From positions 1-52,706 of the forward strand of contig JAIPBL010000043.1 in NCBI GenBank assembly GCA_021739645.1: 52,706 nt of DNA, read 5' to 3'. Both the position numbers and the translations under genes were made by a program. Below the pieces are notes generated by a model. The model was not told the origin of the DNA. It did not search any database and saw only the letters and a program-made list of their open reading frames with translations. Positions 26,807 through 35,282 of this stretch are shown here, piece by piece; the first letter of the stretch is position 1, and each line of letters begins with the position of its first letter. This DNA is from Saprospiraceae bacterium. Lineage in GTDB: Bacteria; Bacteroidota; Bacteroidia; Chitinophagales; Saprospiraceae.

Positions 26807-27745
26807 TTGCTCTACCACCTCAAAAGCGCACCCCCACGACACGGTGTACCCGCCGCCGCCATGCCCATAATTATGGACAATATTGGTGGCTGGCTCCCGC
26901 TCCAATCGAATCGTCGTTCTACCGGGCCGCAAGCCCACTGCTACCGACCTCACTACCGCCGTTGCCAGCGCTGGCAACAAGTTCTGGCAACGGCGCAGAA
27001 TTCCCACAGAATCTTCTTCATTCGGGCTTTCATCGTCATTGGATAACCCCCCAAGGGGCAATTGCGCCGTGCCACCGAGCACGGTGCAATCTTTTCTCGG
27101 GAAAATATAGGCCAACGCATTTGGCCCGTCGTCGTCGGCGAGGTAGGGCAGCCCTGGCATCGGATCCACTTTCAAAATCTGTCCACGAATTGGAAACACG
27201 GCTTTGTCGCCGGTGAGCTTTCCTGCGGCAAGGCCCGTGCAGTTGATGAGCCAGTCTGGGGTCATAGCCATTTTGGCGAGGCTTTTTACTTCGCAAACGG
27301 TCAGTTCACCTCCATTCTCAAGGAATTTTTTTTGTAAAAAAGGCAGGTAAATCGGCGTCTCAATCATTGGCACACGAGCAAAGAAACCGTGCTGGTAGCC
27401 TGCTGGCAAGTCGCTTGCTGCGGCCTTCCAAAACCTCCCCGCTGGCATTGCATCAACCCAATCCGGAACATCAGGACTGTTGGCGAGGGTGAGTAAATTT
27501 ACCATCGAAACACCGCTTGAGGTGTCTTCCGACATTTTTTCAAAAACATCGTAACTAACTCTACTCCAACGGTTTACAAGCTCCAACGGCTCCACATGGA
27601 AGGGCATCCAAATCGCTGCCGCCACTGCCGATACGGTTGCCTCCGGCAAATCTTTTGTAAAAATATGCACCTCGTGTCCCGCTTCTTGCAAAGCAATCGC
27701 CGTGGTCAAACCAATGACGCCGCTGCCGATCACTGATATTTTCAT
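26795..27745 (-). CDS. D-amino-acid oxidase-like FAD protein
   Basis: A 316-residue FAD-dependent oxidoreductase of the DAO superfamily. The N-terminal Rossmann loop is VIGSGVIGLTTAIALQEAGHEV (Gly8, Gly10, Gly13 pattern). The C-terminal region carries VGLRPGRTTIRLE and NYGHGGGGYTVSWG, which closely resemble the substrate Arg and FAD-binding segments of D-amino-acid oxidases. Such enzymes deaminate D-amino acids to keto acids with H2O2. Its start overlaps the stop of the M20 gene by 4 nt (ATGA), so the two are translationally coupled. Substrate specificity is inferred from the family only. Confidence 0.88.
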   Translation of the reverse strand: MKISVIGSGVIGLTTAIALQEAGHEVHIFTKDLPEATVSAVAAAIWMPFHVEPLELVNRWSRVSYDVFEKMSEDTSSGVSMVNLLTLANSPDVPDWVDAMPAGRFWKAAASDLPAGYQHGFFARVPMIETPIYLPFLQKKFLENGGELTVCEVKSLAKMAMTPDWLINCTGLAAGKLTGDKAVFPIRGQILKVDPMPGLPYLADDDGPNALAYIFPRKDCTVLGGTAQLPLGGLSNDDESPNEEDSVGILRRCQNLLPALATAVVRSVAVGLRPGRTTIRLEREPATNIVHNYGHGGGGYTVSWGCAFEVVEQLRV

Positions 27746-28938
27746 TGGGTTTTCGAATCTAATTCACAAACTGCCAACCAACTCATCAACCCCATGCCCA
27801 CCAGTAGGCTATCCTCGTCCACGTCGAAAGTATCGGTGTGGATGGGCGATGTAATGCCACGTGCAGCGTTACCTGTTCCAAGCCGGTAGAAGCAAGCGGG
27901 TATTTTTTGCGAATAAAAGGCAAAGTCCTCCGCCGTCATGCGCATGGGCAGGTCAATGACGTTTTTCTCACCGAGAAAATCTATGGCATTTTGGCGGGAG
28001 CGAAGGGTCAGCTCCTCGTCGTTTTTGAGGAAAGGGTAGCCCCGCTCGATATGGAAATCGCAGCTTCCACCCATACTTTCCGCCAGCGTTTCCGCCATTT
28101 TTTTCATCAAAACATGCGCTTTGGCTCGCCAGTCTTCGTCCATGGTGCGGAAAGTGCCCTCCAGTATTACCTCGTTCGGGATGATGTTGGTAGAGCCGCC
28201 CGTCGAGTTGATTTTGCCGAAGGTCACCACCGTGGGTACGATGGGATTTCCATTTCGACTAACGATTTGTTGCATTGCCACCACGATATGCGAGGCGATG
28301 AGCACGGAGTCAACTGTCTCATGGGGCATGGCGCCGTGGCCGCCTTTCCCACGCACGGTGACGTACAACTCGTCGGCACTGGCCATGAACATACCGGGCC
28401 GAAACCCGACTTTTCCAGCTGGCATGGCCGGCAGCACGTGCTGCCCGATAATATTGGCTGGAGCGGGGTTTTCCAATACGCCTTCGGCTATGAGGATGGA
28501 AGCGCCACCGGGCAGCCGCTCTTCCGCTGGCTGAAAAATCAGCTTGATGGTTCCCTCAAATTCACTTCGCAACTCGTGAAGTATTCGGGCTGCTCCCAAC
28601 AGTGAGGACGAGTGGACATCGTGGCCACAGGCGTGCATAACTCCTTGATTTTGAGACTTGTACGGCACGTTGTTCATTTCAGTGATGGGTAGCGCATCAA
28701 TGTCAGCTCGCAGTGCGATGGTCTTGCTTGCCGGGTTTTTGCCCTCGATGTACGCCACCACGCCGTTTACGCCCCAGCCGTGTTCGTGCCGGATGCCATA
28801 TTCGGCCAGCTTTCCGGCAATGAACTTTCCGGTTTCCACTTCGTGGAACGATAGCTCTGGGTGACTGTGCAGGTGCCGCCGGATTTCGATTGTCTCCGAA
28901 TGGAAGCCCGCTGCGAGTTGTTTGATTTTTTCTTTCAT
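27742..28938 (-). CDS. M20 family amidohydrolase (hippurate/N-acyl-amino-acid hydrolase type)
   Basis: A 398-residue zinc amidohydrolase. Metal-binding motifs are visible: ALRADIDALPI, MHACGHDVHSS (His and Asp ligands), PAEERLPGGAS (Glu general base and ligand), and a late His in SPIHTDTFDVDE. Members cleave N-acyl or aromatic amides from amino acids and lack a signal peptide, as here. The gene is coupled to the D-amino-acid-oxidase-like gene, suggesting a pathway that frees an N-acylated amino acid and then oxidises it; this is inference. Upstream is a 7-copy 21-nt tandem repeat. Confidence 0.93.
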   Translation of the reverse strand: MKEKIKQLAAGFHSETIEIRRHLHSHPELSFHEVETGKFIAGKLAEYGIRHEHGWGVNGVVAYIEGKNPASKTIALRADIDALPITEMNNVPYKSQNQGVMHACGHDVHSSSLLGAARILHELRSEFEGTIKLIFQPAEERLPGGASILIAEGVLENPAPANIIGQHVLPAMPAGKVGFRPGMFMASADELYVTVRGKGGHGAMPHETVDSVLIASHIVVAMQQIVSRNGNPIVPTVVTFGKINSTGGSTNIIPNEVILEGTFRTMDEDWRAKAHVLMKKMAETLAESMGGSCDFHIERGYPFLKNDEELTLRSRQNAIDFLGEKNVIDLPMRMTAEDFAFYSQKIPACFYRLGTGNAARGITSPIHTDTFDVDEDSLLVGMGLMSWLAVCELDSKTQ

Positions 28939-29381
28939 AATCAGAAATCAATTGAACTGGCAACCTTAGTCGCTGATACAGATGGCAAAGATGCCTAACC
29001 GGGTCTGGCATGGGGATAAAAACATTATCAACTTCAATAAACACAACGCAAAATGCAATAAACACGCTGTCAAATTAAATAAATTTATAAAATGATACAA
29101 TAAACATAGCATAAAATACAATAAATATATCATAAAATATAATAAACACGCCATCAAACAGAATAAACACAAACCAAATCACTAAAAATTTTCATTTTAT
29201 TTTATTTGTCAACTATTCACCTTTACAGTAGATAGTTTCTAGAAAAATACTTTTGCTGGCTAAAAAATATCTCCCCTGAAAATACTGCAAAATATAAAAA
29301 GATTACAATCTTTGTCTCACCAGTTATTTTAATGCCTGGCACCTGAAATAAAGAACTTTAACTCAATAACCTTTTGATATT
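28939..29381. other. AT-rich gap with tandem repeat
   Basis: No convincing gene. It holds the 21-nt tandem array at 29035-29181, a CATCTTTG box (minus, 28986-28993, one mismatch to TAnnTTTG) that could serve the M20 gene, and TACTTTTG (plus, 29248-29255) that could serve the gene at 29382. Confidence 0.5.
29035..29181. repeat. Seven-copy 21-nt tandem repeat
   Basis: Seven consecutive 21-nt units, most beginning (C/T/G)AATAAAC or a variant and ending in CAAAA/TAAAATA-like sequence, at 29035, 29056, 29077, 29098, 29119, 29140 and 29161. There are no spacers. Because 21 is a multiple of 3, the minus strand is open and would encode a hydrophobic heptapeptide repeat (CLLYFMI-like). It lies 97 nt upstream of the M20 gene. 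Confidence 0.85.
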
Positions 29382-30112
29382 ATGCCCCCGCAGCTAAATT
29401 CCCAGGGCGTCACGACGAACTTCCCGCCGTCGCCCAATTCCTCGCTTCCAGCTTCAACCGTGACCTGACACTTTTCACCGACTATAGCCCTGACTTCGGT
29501 GTCCCGTATCCCGCCGACTTCACTGGCCTGATTACCGAGGTGACCGGAATTGTCTTCCCGGAAAAACTGACCAAAGAGGGCAAATTGGTGACCGCCCGCA
29601 TCGTTGCCAGCCTCGAACGGCTCAAAGCGCTCAACAACCTCACCGGAAGTTACGTCAAGCGGGCGGGCGATGCCCTCACCGTCGCCCCTACAGACTTCGG
29701 GTGCCGGGCGCTCCGCAGGAGCCTCAACCGGGGCGACGTGGAAGGGGCTATCACCGACCTCCGTTTCGTGCTCCAGAACATTACCGCCAACCTGACCGCC
29801 CTCACGGCGAAGGGCTTCAAGGCAGCGACCCGCATCGAAATGGCCGCCCTGCCCGCCAGCCTCACCGCCGACAATACCCTCCAAAACGACAACCTTGCCC
29901 TCCGCAACAAGCTCGTCAACGGGAACATTGGCCGCTTCGACCGCCTCTATGTCGTCATGCGTGATGTGTCCGAAGCGGGGAAGATCATTCACAAAACCAT
30001 TTCCGGTACGCCGGAACGGGTGGCGGATTATACGATTGCAACCTTGCTGAAAAGGGTGAGGAATGAAAGGAAGGCGAAGGGCGGGGAACCAACGCCGCCG
30101 CCGGGCGGGTAA
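29382..30112 (+). pseudogene. Hypothetical protein, apparently frameshifted near its 5' end
   Basis: The long frame (190 residues from GTG 29540) is open upstream to 29378 with coding-like sequence (FPGRHDELPAVAQFLASSF) but no start codon. An ATG at 29382 in the neighbouring frame reads MPPQLN and then meets this frame at about 29397-29400, so one missing base would give a protein of about 243 residues beginning MPPQLNFPGRHDE. The body is helical, rich in Leu, Ala, Arg and Asn, and ends in a Pro/Gly tail. Function is unknown. GC content (about 60 percent) is higher than in the flanking gaps. Alternatively the true start is GTG 29540. Confidence 0.6.
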
Positions 30113-30212
30113 ATTAAGGTTTATCAAAAATCAGTTGTACTCCAAAAAATAAAAGACACCAGGCGTGACCTGGCGTATAATTTTTACCGTTTACAAATAA
30201 AATTTCAAAAAC

Positions 30213-32099
30213 ATGAAAAAAGCAAAAAACTTGAGAACTAGATTCAGGATTTTGGTATTTATCAGCATCTTCTGGTGTACCACTGTTCCATTACAAGCAC
30301 AAGTATTGCCAAAACTGCTGCAAGGTAGCAGCCTCACTACACAGAATCTCAATACATCGCAATTGGCCAACTATCAAAATCTGGCTAATCGTGAATTTGT
30401 TTCTTCTGTCAGCCTCATCACATTGAACAGTTTGGCCGGATCATCCGATAATGGTGAAATCAAGGCACAGTTACCCGGAAGCTCCTGCGGGGAGGTGACT
30501 TTCAAGACTAAAATTGCTGAGTACGTTTCTGAAAACAATTACCTTTGGGAAGGAGAGTTAAAGACCTTGGATACTTGCGGGTGTACTGATGGGTATTTCG
30601 TGCTGGAATCCCAAAATGGCCGGAAACTGGGCCATATCACTTTGGACGATGATTACTACGAAATCAGGGAAATCGGAGGAGGGCAGTATGCATTGGCAGC
30701 ATTCTCTTTTGAGAATTGGACTGGAGTGGAATGCACTGTTGGGAATGACACAAGTGAATTTACATCTCCAGTGATAGTTGGAAACCGCGACGAAAGCCAC
30801 TGTGTAATAAGGGTACTTATCTTATACAACCAAACGGCATTAAGCGAGCTTGGAAGTAATAATGCCATGAACGACTTAATTTTTGATGCTTGGAATCAGA
30901 TGAAAATATCCCTTCAAAATAGCGCAGTCACTGAGGAGCAGTTAAAGTTAGAATTGGCTGGAATTCAGGCGATTAATTTTACGCAAATCTTAACCGACCC
31001 TTATTTGGAAATTGTAGAAAACCTGAGTACAAATAGCACAATTATGGCTCTTCGTGATGCCACAGAAGCCGACGTCGTGGCTTACATTACAGGTGACGAT
31101 TATTTTTTAGGCAGTTATCAAAGTGCAGGAGCATCGGGAGGACCAGGTGCTGATGAATCATTGGCATACTTTCTAGTTGAGCAAGAATTTGCCACGTCCA
31201 GGCATACATTTGCACATGAGCTGGCGCACATTTTTAATTGTCGTCATGATTTTCTCGCAGACGATACACCCGGCATTATGCATGGCTTTAAGTTTGATAT
31301 TGGAAGGTGTAGGGAAAAGATGCGCAAAACTATTATGCAATCATTAGAGGATGGTAAACACCGCATTTCACATTTCTCAAATCCCAGCGTAGCGTACGGT
31401 GGTTCAGCGACCGGGACATCAGATCGTGAAAACAATGCGGAACAACTTCGCTCCACCGCATGTACAGTAGCCGACTTCAGGGTTAGCAACGACGAACTGG
31501 TGGTCACTATAGCTGGCTCCAAAATTGGCTGTCCATGTAATACAACAACGTTGACGGCGAATTTGTCGGGCGGTCCATCCGGCACTTATGCCTTTGAATG
31601 GAGCATTAGCGAGGATGGGGGTATCAACTATGGAGGCATCGAAAGCACCACATCTACCTTACAGACTGAATTCCCCTGCCCTGACGAAGGCATCTTCAAG
31701 GTTCGCCTCAAGGTGACAGACCCGAACAGTGTTGTGGTCTATAAATATGTCAACATTACCGCCTCAAACAACCCACCAAATGAGGAACAATGCGGGCATG
31801 GCGGACATCTAATAGGTGGCGGTGATAGCAAACTACTCAAAGACAATATTGCTGTGTACCCGAACCCAACCTCTGGGAAGGTAAATATTGTCTTTAAAAA
31901 AGAAGTGGCTGGTCTAGTATTTGCCAGGATAAATACCTTGGAAAGTAACACCATTTGGCATGGCAATTTGGGCTATTTCGAAATCGGACAAAATTCTGTC
32001 GAAATTCCCATCGAAAAACTGTCTTCTGGTTTCTATTCTGTCACCTTATTGGATGACGAAGGAATTAGAACTACAAAAATGGTAGTCAATAATAATTAA
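30213..32099 (+). CDS. T9SS-secreted metzincin metalloprotease (reprolysin-like)
   Basis: A 628-residue secreted protein. The signal peptide ends near VPLQAQ. A propeptide-like region runs to about 200. The zinc site HELAHIFNCRHD (His335, Glu336, His339, His345, then Asp) fits the metzincin form HExxHxxGxxHD with Asn at the usual Gly; a Met-turn candidate, Met356 in GIMHGF, follows closely. A PKD/Ig-like domain with Cys residues covers about 430-525, and a T9SS type A sorting domain starts near YPNPTSGKV. It is likely released or attached outside the cell, where it degrades proteins or acts on neighbours (inferred). The strong hairpin after its stop makes it a single-gene unit. Confidence 0.87.
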   Translation: MKKAKNLRTRFRILVFISIFWCTTVPLQAQVLPKLLQGSSLTTQNLNTSQLANYQNLANREFVSSVSLITLNSLAGSSDNGEIKAQLPGSSCGEVTFKTKIAEYVSENNYLWEGELKTLDTCGCTDGYFVLESQNGRKLGHITLDDDYYEIREIGGGQYALAAFSFENWTGVECTVGNDTSEFTSPVIVGNRDESHCVIRVLILYNQTALSELGSNNAMNDLIFDAWNQMKISLQNSAVTEEQLKLELAGIQAINFTQILTDPYLEIVENLSTNSTIMALRDATEADVVAYITGDDYFLGSYQSAGASGGPGADESLAYFLVEQEFATSRHTFAHELAHIFNCRHDFLADDTPGIMHGFKFDIGRCREKMRKTIMQSLEDGKHRISHFSNPSVAYGGSATGTSDRENNAEQLRSTACTVADFRVSNDELVVTIAGSKIGCPCNTTTLTANLSGGPSGTYAFEWSISEDGGINYGGIESTTSTLQTEFPCPDEGIFKVRLKVTDPNSVVVYKYVNITASNNPPNEEQCGHGGHLIGGGDSKLLKDNIAVYPNPTSGKVNIVFKKEVAGLVFARINTLESNTIWHGNLGYFEIGQNSVEIPIEKLSSGFYSVTLLDDEGIRTTKMVVNNN

Positions 32100-32106
32100 T
32101 CAGCAT

Positions 32107-32154
32107 GCATCGGGACATGTAGACATTGTCTACATGTCCCGATGCAAATTTTTT
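32107..32154 (+). terminator. Very strong intrinsic terminator (17-bp perfect stem)
   Basis: The arms 32107-32123 and 32129-32145 pair perfectly over 17 bp around a 5-nt loop, followed by AAATTTTTT. It lies 7 nt after the protease stop. Confidence 0.9.
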
Positions 32155-32159
32155 AGATA

Positions 32160-32693
32160 ATGCATAATTCAATGCTTATTCTTCTTGCTGCTTTTGTTAT
32201 CGCTGGATGCAAGAAAGATGACGATGCAAATGAACCAGAGTATGGGACTGTAGAAATCACAAGAAATGGAGAGTATTGGGAAGCAAGTATCTGGGCAGTT
32301 AAATTTCCAGCAGATAGCACGAAACTCGAAATAACTGTCTTTAAGAATACAGGCGAGTGTGAGCTTTGCTCAGAAAGTGTAAACCTTCATAATATCCCAG
32401 TCATACCGGGTCACTACTCGATTATTAAGCTGGCACCTTTTCACCCAACAGAAAATGTTGTTGCAGTTTATGGAACTACTGTTGACGATGGAGATGTCGG
32501 AGGGGATTATGGGTTCCCGACAGCTGATAGCTTGGGTAATTTTATCGAAATTGAGTCTTATGATTCCATAACTCAGGAAATATCGGCCACATTCAATGTT
32601 TCAATCATAGTTAATAAACCAAAATATGATGAAACCCTGCCGGACACGCTGCGGTTTGAAAATGCAAGATTTAAAGTGAAGGTGAGAAAGTAG
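32160..32693 (+). CDS. Small lipoprotein of unknown function
   Basis: A 177-residue protein with a lipoprotein signal (MLILLAAFVIAGC, Cys at about residue 18) followed by the acidic linker KKDDDANEPEYG common in surface-exposed Bacteroidota lipoproteins. The rest is a beta-rich domain (VEITRNGEYWEASIWAVKF, ISATFNVSIIVN) with two Cys in GECELCSES. The family is not recognised. It begins 6 nt after the T-tract of the preceding terminator, so expression may depend on read-through or an unseen promoter. Confidence 0.7.
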   Translation: MHNSMLILLAAFVIAGCKKDDDANEPEYGTVEITRNGEYWEASIWAVKFPADSTKLEITVFKNTGECELCSESVNLHNIPVIPGHYSIIKLAPFHPTENVVAVYGTTVDDGDVGGDYGFPTADSLGNFIEIESYDSITQEISATFNVSIIVNKPKYDETLPDTLRFENARFKVKVRK

Positions 32694-32848
32694 AAATTTG
32701 GACAACCTATTATCTTGTGAAAAGGAGCCCACTAGCATCAACCTCTAACTTGCTATACCCTCCGGTTTTTATGCAGACCAAGTGGCAACCTCCTGCCCGC
32801 CGTCCTACTTGCAAATTACGACTTAACTTCACTGGGTTTTTGATAAAA

Positions 32849-32898
32849 AAAATTGCGCACAGAGGCTAACTGCCATCCGTGCGCAATTTTATTTTTTT
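32849..32898. terminator. Bidirectional terminator between convergent genes
   Basis: AAAATTGCGCAC (32849-32860) pairs with GTGCGCAATTTT (32879-32890). A-rich 5' and T-rich 3' flanks give T-tracts on both strands. It serves the plus lipoprotein gene and the minus lolA gene. Confidence 0.88.
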
Positions 32899-32914
32899 TG
32901 GGAAAGTAACTGGG

Positions 32915-33598
32915 TTAATCCACCCGTAAGTCCTCGAATTTACAGTCTAGACATTCAGTTTTGTTAAAAGTAAAAGTGCTGGCTGTCACCGTCTTGTTTA
33001 GGGTTAACTTATTGACAGTCAGCGTATAGCGTGAACCGTCTTTGCCAAATGATTTTATGCTGACGACTTCCAGCGTCTTTTTGTCGAGCGTCAGGCGAAC
33101 TTTGGAGTAGTCCGAGCTTTTTGTCGTAGGCTTGAACTCAATTTGCTGCACCACCTTTCCATTTTCGCTAAATTCGTTGGTGATGGCGTACTCGTAATCC
33201 TTCCAGGCATAAGCTTTCAGAAGGTCTTGAGGAGAGGAAATACCGCCGTCGCCTGCATCCTCGTCCACGTCGTTGATTTGCACCTGTTTGTTTTTGGGGA
33301 TGTGCAACCAGACCGATTTGCCATCAGACACCATTGTCCGGTCGTTGAATTTTAGGCGGTATTTTTCGGCTTGTTGAATGAGCACACCTTTTTGGGTTTG
33401 GGTGGGCTGCCGAGGCATTTCAATATCTAGGCTAAATTCGGCTTCCAACGTACCATAAGCCTCGTATTTCTTTCGCATTTTCTCCAAAACAGCCTTGGCT
33501 TCTGGGTCGGAAACTTCCGCCTTGGCAGCCATGGGTTTCTGGGCAAAAAATGTCGTGGAGACAAAGGTCAGGAGTAAAGCAAGCATTAATTTCTGCAT
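32915..33598 (-). CDS. lolA: Outer-membrane lipoprotein carrier LolA
   Basis: A 227-residue periplasmic protein with a signal peptide ending near STTFFAQ. LolA accepts lipoproteins from the LolCDE transporter and delivers them across the periplasm. The sequence shows the family layout: SDPEAKAVLEKMRKKYEAYGTLEAEFSL-type start by pattern, KGVLIQQAEKYRLKF, a WLHIP strand, and KVRLTLDKKTLEVVSIKSF in the second half. A C-terminal CLDCKFEDLRV pair of Cys is unusual. No LolB is expected in this phylum. The gene stands alone on the minus strand. Confidence 0.9.
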   Translation of the reverse strand: MQKLMLALLLTFVSTTFFAQKPMAAKAEVSDPEAKAVLEKMRKKYEAYGTLEAEFSLDIEMPRQPTQTQKGVLIQQAEKYRLKFNDRTMVSDGKSVWLHIPKNKQVQINDVDEDAGDGGISSPQDLLKAYAWKDYEYAITNEFSENGKVVQQIEFKPTTKSSDYSKVRLTLDKKTLEVVSIKSFGKDGSRYTLTVNKLTLNKTVTASTFTFNKTECLDCKFEDLRVD

Positions 33599-33698
33599 GG
33601 TTCTTCAATTTTTAGTTCAGTTGTCTAACGCTTCAGACTAGAATTTATTCACTGCGCCACACCTATGAGGGGTTAAATTTTGTTTAAAACCCCATAAA

Positions 33699-33765
33699 GG
33701 CAGTTGGCAGTTGGCGGTCATTACCGGATTCCAAGGACTCGACTGCCAACTGCCAACTGCCAATT
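33699..33765. repeat. Intergenic 7-mer inverted-repeat element (unit GGCAGTT)
   Basis: The left arm GGCAGTTGGCAGTTGGCGGT and right arm GACTGCCAACTGCCAACTGCC flank about 20 nt. The right arm ends 2 nt before the stop codon of the minus-strand barrel gene. Confidence 0.88.
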
Positions 33766-33766
33766 C

Positions 33767-34342
33767 CTATTCTTTCCCCCATGACCAGCCGAAGCGTAGC
33801 GACAATTGGGCGAAGGGTGCAGAGGCATCCCCGTCGTTCGGTTTGGGCAAATTGGTATTGGATACGAAGCGATAGCCACCCTCAAGTCCCATGCGGAACC
33901 AGCGGAAAAGGTTCACTTCAATGCCCGCCGAAGGCTGTACCACGAAGATATTGTCCTCCGGCTCGTCCTTCACCTTCAAGGTGCCGCTTCCAATCAGGAA
34001 ACTCACCCTGGGGTGAACCACTTTATAGGACTGGTAGCTGTAGCCAATCAAGAAACCGCCATAATCAATATCGTATTTCCTGTAATTGCCATTGTAGGTG
34101 GTAGATTCTGAGCCGCTTGAGCCGCCAAAGCCAAGCAGTAGCGACTTGCTGAACTCCAATCCAAAAAAACCTCCGAACATGCCGTGGTTTTCGCCATCAA
34201 AACCGGCCAGCCCAATGTTTGAACCGCCCCAAAGGCCAGAAAACTTCAGACCGGTTTTCCCAATCAGGGTTTCGTCCTTTTGCGCAAGCAAAGTGGTAAG
34301 GGAAAAAGTTAGGATAAAAATTGAAGCAAAATACTTTTTCAT
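33767..34342 (-). CDS. Outer-membrane beta-barrel protein (small, OmpA/OmpX-like fold)
   Basis: A 191-residue protein with a signal peptide ending near TTLLAQ. The mature chain alternates short amphipathic strands and loops (GLKFSGLWGGSNIGLAGF, YGGFLIGYSYQSY, PRVSFLIGSGTLKV, MGLEGGYRFV) and ends in the aromatic-rich strand AQLSLRFGWSW, the usual outer-membrane assembly signal. It is predicted to be an eight-stranded barrel. Function is not indicated. It shares the minus strand with lolA, separated by a repeat element. Confidence 0.78.
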   Translation of the reverse strand: MKKYFASIFILTFSLTTLLAQKDETLIGKTGLKFSGLWGGSNIGLAGFDGENHGMFGGFFGLEFSKSLLLGFGGSSGSESTTYNGNYRKYDIDYGGFLIGYSYQSYKVVHPRVSFLIGSGTLKVKDEPEDNIFVVQPSAGIEVNLFRWFRMGLEGGYRFVSNTNLPKPNDGDASAPFAQLSLRFGWSWGKE

Positions 34343-34690
34343 AACAATATGGATTTGGTTTGGCGGCCAAGTTACGATGAAGTGAGCTTGAGCAGCAAAT
34401 TTTCAGAGACTGGCTTCGACCAAATGCTATTTTTTGCGGAGCAAAGGTCGAAAGGCGGCTCTGTTAACTTGATTTTACAAGATTCTGACAAACCTATCAC
34501 AGGGGTAAATGTTGATCAGGTGTCTTTAGTTTACATCCGAGTAGAAACCTATACACCCAAAAGTTATGATTTTAGTTGGTGAAAAATGGGCTCCGGCAGG
34601 CATTTGTGCTTGACCGGGGCTTTTTTTGAAAGAGGTTAGACAAGAGACATTCGATTTGAGTGTGGGCGATGCGTCTGAATTTACAGCCTC
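34343..34690. other. Intergenic gap with terminator
   Basis: No supported gene; a 77-residue plus frame here has no protein-like features. The stem GCTCCGG (34590-34596) / CCGGGGC (34614-34620) has T7 on the plus side and ATTTTTC on the minus side, fitting a terminator for the minus acetyltransferase gene. Confidence 0.6.
34590..34627. terminator. Terminator hairpin near the acetyltransferase gene
   Basis: A 7-bp stem with one G-U pair and a 17-nt loop; T's flank it on both strands. Confidence 0.65.
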
Positions 34691-35263
34691 TCATTTCCAA
34701 TCCCAAAGCACAATCTCCCAATGGTCGGTCTCGTCCTGATAAGTGTGTATCGTCTTGAAGCCTACCCGGTGGTGTGCCCGGACAGAACGCACATTGCGAC
34801 TGGCTACTTCCGTGACTACAAAGTCAAATTTTTCCTGAAAAAGCTCCCGGTGCTGGTGGTACAGCCCATCGAAAATGCCGATACCTCGATAACCATCCGC
34901 TACGCAGACTTGGCCCATGACGTAGTATTGGTACTCGGGAACTTTTTTGCCCAAATAATCAAGGTTGTCAAAAAGATGGAACATCGGCTTGAGCACTGGA
35001 ATCAGCTCTTGGAATGAGGGCAGCATCACCAGTGCATAACCCGCTACCCGGTCGCCGTCTTTGGCGACGACTTGCGGGATGGCCTCGTTCATTTTTTTCA
35101 ACAAATCAAAATTGTGCTGTACCGTGACGAAGCCTTGCGAATTGGCTACGTCAGCTGAAACTTGGGTGGAGTGGTTGGCGTGCTGCAGGGCAAGCACTTG
35201 GCGAATGTCGTCATCGCTGGCAATGGTAGTAAAGCAGATATGGGCGGGATAGCGGTCGCTCAT
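34691..35263 (-). CDS. GNAT-family N-acetyltransferase
   Basis: A 190-residue protein of the GNAT fold. The acetyl-CoA pyrophosphate loop is in QVCVADGYRGIGIFDGLY (R/Q-x-x-G-x-G form: Tyr-Arg-Gly-Ile-Gly). It is preceded by the strands YALVMLPSF and YYVMGQVCV and followed by FVVTEVASRNVRSVRAHHRVGFKTIHTY, the typical N-x-x-(S/A)-x-x-x-(H/Y)-x-x-x-GF motif. It would transfer an acetyl group from acetyl-CoA to an amine; the substrate is unknown. It lies 19 nt downstream of the CBS-domain gene on the same strand, so it is probably cotranscribed. Confidence 0.88.
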   Translation of the reverse strand: MSDRYPAHICFTTIASDDDIRQVLALQHANHSTQVSADVANSQGFVTVQHNFDLLKKMNEAIPQVVAKDGDRVAGYALVMLPSFQELIPVLKPMFHLFDNLDYLGKKVPEYQYYVMGQVCVADGYRGIGIFDGLYHQHRELFQEKFDFVVTEVASRNVRSVRAHHRVGFKTIHTYQDETDHWEIVLWDWK

Positions 35264-35282
35264 GTTGCCAAAAAGAATTGAA

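Noticed and set aside
28966-29172. 68-residue hydrophobic minus-strand frame as a gene
   Set aside because: It is generated by the 21-nt repeat period; kept only as a possibility in the findings.
29035-29181. 21-nt repeats as a CRISPR array
   Set aside because: The repeats are directly contiguous, with no unique spacers between them.
29363-30127. 254-residue minus-strand open frame
   Set aside because: It mirrors the plus-strand hypothetical gene; its composition is typical of a shadow frame and it lacks domain features.
34349-34582. 77-residue plus-strand frame
   Set aside because: No protein-like features, no promoter, and it lies in a gap next to a terminator.
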